Assembly (NCBI GenBank): GCA_050260415.1
Contig: JBLNCE010000085.1
Coordinates: 1-64,000 of the forward strand
Direction of reading: 5' to 3'
Origin: JBLNCE01 sp050260415
Lineage (GTDB): Bacteria > Bacillota > UBA4882 > JAAYXC01
Length of the DNA: 64,000 bases
Shown here: piece after piece, positions 1-7,000 of the stretch
Layout of the letters: every line of letters begins with the position of its first letter
Position numbering within the stretch: the stretch's first letter is position 1
Notes under the pieces: model-generated
Told to the model about the DNA's origin: nothing
The model's input: only the letters and a program-made list of their open reading frames with translations
Database searches by the model: none
Made by a program: the position numbers and the translations under genes

Positions 1-90
1 TATATTAGGATATTCTTTGAGGAAGCGCGCCAGAATCTTCAGAGCCGGCCTCTCGTCGTCCACCAATATGGTTCTAAGCACGCACATCAT
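1..90 (-). CDS. Response regulator, N-terminal fragment (runs off window)
   Basis: The first 30 codons of a leftward gene are visible, starting at ATG 90-88 (a second ATG follows at once, and a GTG at 81-79 is better spaced from the AGAAAGG ribosome site at 92-98). The residues TILVDDERPALKIL form the first beta strand, the paired acidic residues and helix 1 of a CheY-like receiver domain. The phosphoacceptor Asp lies beyond the window edge, so the output domain cannot be seen; LytTR-type regulators often begin this way. It diverges from the surface-protein locus at 429. There is no partner kinase in view next to it. The receiver call is fairly safe; the subfamily is not. Confidence 0.75.
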   Translation of the reverse strand, partial: MMCVLRTILVDDERPALKILARFLKEYPNI

Positions 91-428
91 CCTTTCTTGC
101 CGTAATCCTAAGGCTCACGCGGCCGCTCGCGGCCTCCTGTGGCGAAAGCACAACTCGTTAGGGTCGATTGTAATCCAGTTCGTATACCTTGACCCGGCTT
201 TTTTATCCAAGTGGATAAAGAGTCGCCGCAAAGTTTATCCTGTTTGATAATGGCGTAAACGCCCGGGCGTTGATATACTTATTACATAATACATACGAGA
301 CCTTGAGGCCTAAATGCCCGTCAAGACCGAGATATGCCGGGCCAGGCAGGTAATGCCGTATTATAGCGAATAGTCACTTTTTTTTGTCGAATAATTGATT
401 CTGAACCGCTTTGAACGGAGGGGAGATA
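91..428. other. Divergent intergenic region with candidate Spo0A box
   Basis: This 338-base gap separates the leftward response regulator from the rightward surface locus and should hold both promoters. A GC-rich palindrome lies near 119-137 and the stretch 265-295 is AT-rich. The heptamer TGTCGAA, the core of the Spo0A-binding box, lies at 385-391, about 40 bases before the GTG start at 429. I could not place a convincing -35/-10 pair. No ORF here has a ribosome site or recognisable sequence. Confidence 0.4.
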
Positions 429-947
429 GTGAGCGCGAAACGACGTTCTTTGGGTAGTCGTTTATTGATGATTCTGGGTGCCGCGGCGATTCTCCTCCTA
501 GTGCGGCCGGTCGCGGCGGAGGAGGCCCAGGTCAAGACCGAGCTTTCGGCTTTCCGGGTGGTCGCCGGACAGGACGGCAAGGAGGAGTTGCTGCCGGCGG
601 AGCGGGCAAAGCCGGGTGAGATCATTGAGTATGTCCTCGTCTGCACCAACAAGGGTAAGGGTCAGATCGGCAGCCTAGAACCGACGTTGCCCATCCCGAA
701 GGGAACCGAGTACCTGCCCGGAACGGCGCGGCCATCCGCGGTTCTGGCCAGTCTGGATGGAAGATCCTATGCGCCCGTGCCGTTGAAGCGAATGGTCAAG
801 GGCGCCGACGGCAGAATCAGGGAAGAAGAGGTTCCGTACCGGGAGTATAGATTCCTCCGCTGGCAACTGGGACGGTTGGAACCGGCGAAGAATGCGATGG
901 TCAGGGCCAGGGTCAAGATCGTCACGGAGGACACCGCCAGTGAGTAA
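429..947 (+). CDS. Small exported DUF11-like protein
   Basis: A 172-residue protein. GTG 429 is preferred because GGAGGGGAG (417-425) sits just upstream; an in-frame TTG at 411 has no such site. The first ~28 residues are a signal peptide (basic start, then a Leu/Ile/Ala-rich core ending PVAAEEA). The mature part resembles a single DUF11/TIGR01451-type beta module: PGEIIEYVL near residue 60, then a short PLP(I)PKGTEYLPGTA-like stretch. No sortase motif or membrane anchor is visible. It is the first gene of a row of five exported proteins and is separated from the next by a leader with a terminator, so it may be made in excess over the large proteins. Function unknown; a minor subunit or chaperone of the surface structure is a guess. 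Confidence 0.75.
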   Translation: MSAKRRSLGSRLLMILGAAAILLLVRPVAAEEAQVKTELSAFRVVAGQDGKEELLPAERAKPGEIIEYVLVCTNKGKGQIGSLEPTLPIPKGTEYLPGTARPSAVLASLDGRSYAPVPLKRMVKGADGRIREEEVPYREYRFLRWQLGRLEPAKNAMVRARVKIVTEDTASE

Positions 948-1011
948 GACATACATGTGAGCGAGTCCCGCCCGGCGTGCAGATCGGCGGCGGACCAGGG
1001 ATGTCGAATAA

Positions 1012-1172
1012 ATCGAGCGTTGCCCAACGACACCAAACAAAATCGGTGCCGTTGGGCGGATTTTCCAAAGGATGGCGGCGCGATGAAGCAAGGCTTGTAG
1101 ATGGTCACTTAAGCCTTGTCGAGCGAATAGTGAAACCGACGCCGGCGCTTTGCCGGGTCGGTCTTTGTTTTT
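1012..1172 (+). promoter_or_regulatory. Candidate structured leader RNA ending in a terminator
   Basis: Between the small DUF11-like gene and the 878-aa protein there are three successive stems: 1023-1034 with 1045-1056 (12 pairs, one G.U), 1089-1096 with 1111-1118 (8 perfect pairs), and the terminator stem at 1135-1162. The bases CGTTG at 1017-1021 can also pair with CAACG at 1025-1029, giving an alternative fold with the first stem. This layout fits an attenuator or riboswitch controlling read-through into the large surface genes. I tried to match c-di-GMP-I and -II, cobalamin and glycine classes and none fits. A second TGTCGAA heptamer lies at 1002-1008. Confidence 0.45.
1135..1172 (+). 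terminator. Intrinsic terminator before the large DUF11 genes
   Basis: ACCGA/TCGGT and CCGGC/GCCGG arms with a five-base loop are followed by CTTTGTTTTT. It lies 108 bases before the start of the 878-aa protein and would stop most transcripts coming from the upstream gene unless antiterminated. Confidence 0.8.
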
Positions 1173-1280
1173 CAGGTGGTATCTTCGGAGGAGGTGGCGC
1201 GGTTTCGGGGGTTTCGGCAGAGATGTCTAGACCGGTATGGACAATGAATCTTGGCATAATGCGAGAAAGGAAGTGTTGAC

Positions 1281-3917
1281 ATGGATCATCCGAGGAGACT
1301 CGGGCTTCTCCTGGCGCTCTTGGGACTGGCCTTGGTCCTGGGCCTGGCAAGTCTCGGCTTGGCCGCCGCGCCTCCAGCGGGCGCGCCCATCGGCAACCAG
1401 GCCACCGCCACATACACCGACGCGGGCGGCGTGACACGCACCGTCACTTCGAACGCGGTGATTACATACGTGCAACAAGTGGCGGCCTTGACGCTGACGA
1501 GCAGCATGACCAAACGAGCCAATCCCAACAGCCAGGTCGTCTTTCCGCTCACATTGACCAATAGCGGCAACGGCACGGACAGATTCACGCTATCCGTGAC
1601 CCAGTCGGGAACGGACAACTACAATTTCACTTCGGTCACTTTTTATAAGGATGTCAACGGCGACGGCGTGGCCGACGACACCATCGCCATTGATAATACC
1701 GGTGATCTGGCGGCCGGTGCGGTTTTCCGCTTCGTCGCCGTGGCCGCCGTGCCATCCACGCCCAGCGCCGGCCAGAGCGGTGTATTCACGGTCAAAGCCA
1801 CCAGTGATTACGTCGAACCCGGTGGCGATCTTGATGTAAATCAGACCATCGATGAAACGGTAATCGTGACCGGTAACGCCGTCATCAGCGTCACCAAATC
1901 GATCAGCCAGCATACCGCCGCACCCGGCAACGACATCACCTACACCCTGACCTATACCAACTCCGGTAACGCCACCGCGACCAATCTGACCCTGAGGGAT
2001 GTCATCCCGGCCCATCTGACCTACGTGGCGGGCAGCGGTCGCTGGAGCGGTTCCGGTACTACGGACCTGGATGACGGCAATGTCGGCAATCCCGCGGGCA
2101 TCAGTTACCAATATGCGGCGGATGCCGATCCGGACACGGCCGGCAACCAGCCGGGCGTAGTCGTGGTTATCGCTTCCGTGCCCGTCGGCTCCGGCACGGT
2201 ATCCTTCCACGTCACCGTGGACGCCGGCACGCCTCCCGGTACCATCTACAACTCCGCCGGCATCGCTTATGATGACGGGGGCACTCCCGCCAATCACATC
2301 ACCGGTACCACAAACAGCGCGCCTCTTTCCATCCTGCAAACCACCGGCGTGGACGTGACCGGCGCCACAGTGGCCGCCGCCACGCAGGGCGCGACGGTCG
2401 TCTTTACCAATACCGTCCGCAATACCGGCAACGGTACCGACTCCTTCGAGCTGACCGTGGGCAACGTCAGCTTCCCGGAGGGCACCACCTTTACGCTCTA
2501 CCGGAGCGACGGGATCACGCCCCTGCTCGATGCGGACGGCGACGGTATTCCCGATACCGGCCCGCTGGCGGCGGGCGCGACCTTTACCTTCGTGCTCAAG
2601 GCGGTCCTGCCGAGCGCGGCCACGGGCGGGCCATACACCGTGAACTTTACCGGCAGATCCAACTACAACGGCGTGGTCGCTGATACGGCGGCGGACACCT
2701 TGACCGCCATCACGGCCAGTTCCGTGGATGTGACTTACAGCGCCGCTCTTCCGGGCGCTCCGGGCGCGGGGGCCGGGCCTGAAGTTGATGCACTGGCCAA
2801 CCCCTTGACAGATCCGAATACCACGGTCACTTACGATCTCTACGTGAACAACACCAGCACCATCGCCGACGTCTACGACCTGCAGGCCAGCACGGTTTCG
2901 GACTTTTCCTCCATCACCCTGCCGGCCGGCTGGTCCGTCGTCTATCGAAACGAATCCGGCGCGGTAATCACCAGGACCGGTGTGATCGCGGCCGGCGGCA
3001 ACCAACATGTGATCGCCGCCGTCAGCATCCCGGCCGGGACGACGCCGGGCGCGCGGCAGATCTATTTCCGCGCCGTCTCGCCGACCACCACGGCGGCCGA
3101 CATTGTCCACCTGGCCGTGACCGTCAATACCGTCCACGGCATCAGCCTGGCCGCCAATAACGCCCTAACGGTCTATCCCGGCGGCGCCGTAACCTACCGC
3201 CACACCCTGACCAATACCGGCAACGTGGCGGAGACCGTCAACCTGTCCACCGCGCATGCGCCGGCGAGCGCCGGTTTCACCTCCTCCATCTACGAGGATC
3301 TGGATAACGACGGCGTGATTGACATCGGCGAGCCGGTGATCGCCAGCAAGAACCTGGCGCTCGGGGCGTCCGTGGCTATCCTGGTCAAGGTCTATTCACC
3401 CGCGGGCGCGGCCGCGCACACCACCGACGTCTGCACGTTGACCGCCAGCAATGCCGATGTCACGGCCACGGTCACCGACACGACCACCGTCATCTCGGCC
3501 GATCTGATCATCCTCAAGGAACAGGCCTTGTGGCGTGATACGAATGCCGATAATATTCCTGATACGGAGGTAAGAGGATTTTCAACCGCGCAGATCACTA
3601 CCGGTGCGGTTCCGGGCACTTACATCCGTTACAAGGTCACCATCACGAATAATGGTACGGCACCAGCCACTGTTGTGACTCTAACCGATTCCACCCCGGC
3701 CTATACGGTTTATGATAATGGTGATGGCTCCCTCGCGGCTGATGGCTCGGGTGTTGCCGTCATGATCGTCAACGGCGGCGCGCCGGCCGCAATTACCGTC
3801 ACCGGTGGCGATGGTTTACCCAGCACGTTCACGGCGAATGTGGTTACCGGCGCGACTGAGTTCCTACCCGGCCAAACGGCGGTAATCTACTTCACCGTCA
3901 AGATCGTTACCGATTAA
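1281..3917 (+). CDS. Exported DUF11-repeat surface protein (878 aa)
   Basis: ATG 1281 follows GAAAGGAAG with good spacing. Residues 1-32 form a signal peptide. The rest is a chain of beta-sandwich repeats rich in Thr, Asn, Gly, Ala and Asp with almost no Cys. A clear DUF11 (TIGR01451) module lies near residues 200-260 (VTKSISQHTAAPGNDITYTL, then DVIPAHLTYVAGSG), with related modules before and after. Short DxDxDGxxD-type stretches (for example DVNGDGVADD near 117 and DADGDGIPD near 417) look like calcium-binding loops. There is no LPXTG motif, C-terminal membrane segment or SLH domain, so anchoring must come from another protein or from assembly. The next gene follows without a gap for a terminator. 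Likely a fibre or matrix subunit on the cell surface; that role is inferred from context. Confidence 0.85.
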   Translation: MDHPRRLGLLLALLGLALVLGLASLGLAAAPPAGAPIGNQATATYTDAGGVTRTVTSNAVITYVQQVAALTLTSSMTKRANPNSQVVFPLTLTNSGNGTDRFTLSVTQSGTDNYNFTSVTFYKDVNGDGVADDTIAIDNTGDLAAGAVFRFVAVAAVPSTPSAGQSGVFTVKATSDYVEPGGDLDVNQTIDETVIVTGNAVISVTKSISQHTAAPGNDITYTLTYTNSGNATATNLTLRDVIPAHLTYVAGSGRWSGSGTTDLDDGNVGNPAGISYQYAADADPDTAGNQPGVVVVIASVPVGSGTVSFHVTVDAGTPPGTIYNSAGIAYDDGGTPANHITGTTNSAPLSILQTTGVDVTGATVAAATQGATVVFTNTVRNTGNGTDSFELTVGNVSFPEGTTFTLYRSDGITPLLDADGDGIPDTGPLAAGATFTFVLKAVLPSAATGGPYTVNFTGRSNYNGVVADTAADTLTAITASSVDVTYSAALPGAPGAGAGPEVDALANPLTDPNTTVTYDLYVNNTSTIADVYDLQASTVSDFSSITLPAGWSVVYRNESGAVITRTGVIAAGGNQHVIAAVSIPAGTTPGARQIYFRAVSPTTTAADIVHLAVTVNTVHGISLAANNALTVYPGGAVTYRHTLTNTGNVAETVNLSTAHAPASAGFTSSIYEDLDNDGVIDIGEPVIASKNLALGASVAILVKVYSPAGAAAHTTDVCTLTASNADVTATVTDTTTVISADLIILKEQALWRDTNADNIPDTEVRGFSTAQITTGAVPGTYIRYKVTITNNGTAPATVVTLTDSTPAYTVYDNGDGSLAADGSGVAVMIVNGGAPAAITVTGGDGLPSTFTANVVTGATEFLPGQTAVIYFTVKIVTD

Positions 3918-4043
3918 GTGTCGTCTCAAGGGGGAGGGGCATATGCCCCTTCCCCCGCTCCTCTGTTGTGTGATGACTCACCCAGGGCAATCTCTAATGC
4001 TAATGGTCTCCGGTCCCATTTTATGACGGAGGCAAAGCCGCTC

Positions 4044-7000
4044 ATGCCCGTGCAAAGCGCCGCTAGGCGGCCTCTTTACCTACTGCCGATCCTCGCAGTC
4101 GCTGTCCTGCTCGCGGCGGGCAGGGGCCTTTGCGCCATGCCCACGGCCGGGACCGACCTGGCCAACACCGCCACCGTCACCTACGTCGACGAGGGCGGTG
4201 CGGAAGCCACCGTCCTTTCCAACACGGTCCATATCATCGTCCAGCCGCTCGAAGCCCTGGACCTCTCCGCCAATCGGTCCGCCTCGTGCCAGCCCGGGCA
4301 ACCGGTCGTATTCAGCCACCGTCTGCGCAACACGGGCAATACTGAGAGCCGGTGCCGTTTGACCGTGGCCAATGGAAACGGTGACGGCTTCGATCTGGAG
4401 GCGCTCTCGGTGGTCTGGGATCAAAACGGCAACGGCCACGCCGATCCAGGTGAACCCGCGTTGCTGCCAGATGATGAACTGGCACTGGCTATGGGGGAAG
4501 CGGTCGACTTGGTCGTGACCGGGGTCGTGCCGGCCGGGATCCCGCTCGGATTGACCGGGCGCGTCGTCCTGACGGCGGCGACCGCCGCCCAAGGCGCTAC
4601 GGCCGCCAATACCGACACCGTCCGGTCCGCGGCCGCTGTCGCCCTGGGCGTGACCAAAGCCCTGGACGCCGGCGATGTGCGGCCCGGGGGCAGCCTTCGC
4701 TTTGCCATCACCGCGGCGAATTCCGGCTACGCCACCCCCGCGGGCGTGCCGATCTTCGTGGATGACCTCCCCCGGAGCTTGATCGTGCTGCGCGACATCG
4801 TACCGGCCAATGCGACCCTGGCGGCGCTGGAGGGGCCCGGGACCGGCTTGGCGCTCTACCATTTGGCCGGCGAGCCGGGCGGCCGGTATCACTCGGCGCC
4901 GCCGGCCGACCTGTCCGCGGTCGACTCGGTGGCGTACGGCTTGCCGGAGTTGCGCGCGGCGATAACGGTCTTTTTGACGGTGACGATCCATGCCAACGCC
5001 TCCGGGCAATTACGCAATACGGTCGTGCTGAGCGGCCGCCATCCGATCTCCGGGGATGAACTGGCGGTCTGGTCCAACGAGGTGGCCGTTGGCCTCCCCA
5101 AGCTGCCGCCGGCGGTGCGTTTTTGCTACGACAACGGATATGCCGCGCCGGCTCAAGTGACGGGCGTCGGCGTGCCGCTCTATATCGCCGCCGAGGCGGC
5201 CGCCTCCAACCGCGACCCGCTGGTCAGGGAGACGGTGGGCATCGACGTGTCCTCCGCCTTGACCGGCGATATAGAGCATTGCGTGGGGCTGGAAACCGGG
5301 CCGAACACCGGTGTTTTTTGGGTAGCGCCGCAGGAGACCGCCGATGCCGGCGCGCATGCCGTGCTACCGGGAAACGGCACGCTCGAGACGGTGCGCAACG
5401 ACCGGTTGACGGCCACGATCGTGGATGCCGCCGGGCAGACCGCGGCCGCCGTCATCAGCGTGGATCCGTACGGCGTGGTCTTTGACAGCCGCCTGGACGG
5501 GCCGGTCGAGGGCGCGCGGGTCACCTTGATCGACGTGACCGGCGCGGGGAACGGGGGTTTCCCGGGCGGGCCGGCGCGGATCTTTGATTATGACGGCGTG
5601 ACACCGGCGCCGAGTACGATCACGACGGGCCCCGACGGGATCTTCGTCTTCCCCTGGGTGCACGCCGGCAGATATCGGCTCGCGGTCGAACCTCCCCTGG
5701 GCTTTAGTTTTCCCTCGTCGATCCCCCCGGTCGATCAACCGGACGGGCGCCGCATCGAGCCGGTGATCTCCTATGGCGGCGAATTCGACCTCACCGGTCC
5801 GCGCTCCTCGGTCGGCTGGGACCTGCCGGTGGACGGGCTGCCTCCAAGCGGCCTCTTTGTGGAGAAGAAGGCGGGCCGCGGCCGCGTACAACCAGGCGAC
5901 GTCCTGGACTACAGCGTGACGGTGCGCAATACCACCGGCATAGCCCTGAACGGCGTGACCCTGGAGGACGAGCTGCCCCTGGGCTTTACCTACCTCCCGG
6001 GCAGCGCTGCCCTGGACGGAGCGCCGCTTGCCGAGCCGGCGCATGCACCGAACGGGCGTCTCACTTTCGCCCTGGGCGCCATGGCCGCGGGGCGGGCATC
6101 GGTGTTGGCCTACCGCGTCCGGGTGGGCCACGAGGCTCCGTGGGGCGACGGCCTGAACGAGGCCTGGGCCAGAGGCGTTTCGATCTACGGCGTCTCCACT
6201 TCCAACCGGGCGGTGGCGGCGGTCGCGGTGGACGCGGGCGTTTTTACCGACCGGGCGGTGATAGCGGGTAAGATCTATCACGATCGCGATCGGAACCGCC
6301 GCCAGGACGAGGAGGACATCGGCATCCCCGGCGTGCGCCTGTACCTGGAGGACGGTTCCTTTGCCGTGACCGACAGCGAGGGTAAATACAGCCTGTACGG
6401 GGCAAGACCGGGGCTGCATGTGCTGAAAGTGGACATGACGACCCTTCCCGCCGGCGCGATCTTGATCGGGCTGAGCACACGGGAGGCCGGCGTCACGGGG
6501 AGTTGCTTCGTCCCGGTCCTGGGCGGCGAACTCATTCGGGTGGATTTCGCCGAGGGTTCCGGCCGTCCGGACGTGCTGGAACGGATCAAGGCGCGCCGGG
6601 CCAAGGGCGAAGTCTTTGGCGCGGAGATCGAGGCGGGCGCCGGACGGGCGTTGGACGCCTCCGGGGAAGGCGGGGGCGGTAAGCGCGCCGACGGATCGAT
6701 GGGCGGCACCGCCGGTCCGAGGGTCAATATCTATAATGACGATACGGCTATCCCCTTGGCGCCCGGACGGGCCGTTTGGCGGGCGCCGGCACAGCCTGAC
6801 CTGGCCCAGCTTGCGCAGGAATTGACGAACGAATTGGGCTTCATCTCGCCGGGGGACGGGGAGATCATGCCCTATACCCAGATCAACGTCCGCATCAAGG
6901 GTATGCTGGGCGCGGTGCTCCGCCTCGTGGTGAACGGCGTGGAAGTGCTGGACGACCGGGTTGGTCTTCGCTGCTTCGTGCCGGAAAAACAGTTGGAGGC

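Noticed and set aside
17..247. 76-codon + strand ORF at the window start
   Set aside because: It overlaps the response regulator on the other strand and has no ribosome site or hydrophobic/ordered pattern of a real protein.
265..365. Possible c-di-GMP-I riboswitch because of GAGGCCTAAA and CAGGTAATG bits
   Set aside because: The conserved GCAAAGCC, the first-stem GAAA tetraloop contact and spacing are absent.
1012..1172. Cobalamin or glycine riboswitch for the surface-locus leader
   Set aside because: No conserved core sequences of either class could be found; only generic stems and a terminator.
1590..3137. Long minus-strand ORF (515 codons) opposite the DUF11 gene
   Set aside because: It is in the complement of a well-supported gene, has no ribosome site, and its composition (Gly/Arg/Asp/Val-rich without structure) reflects the GC-rich repeats of the sense strand.
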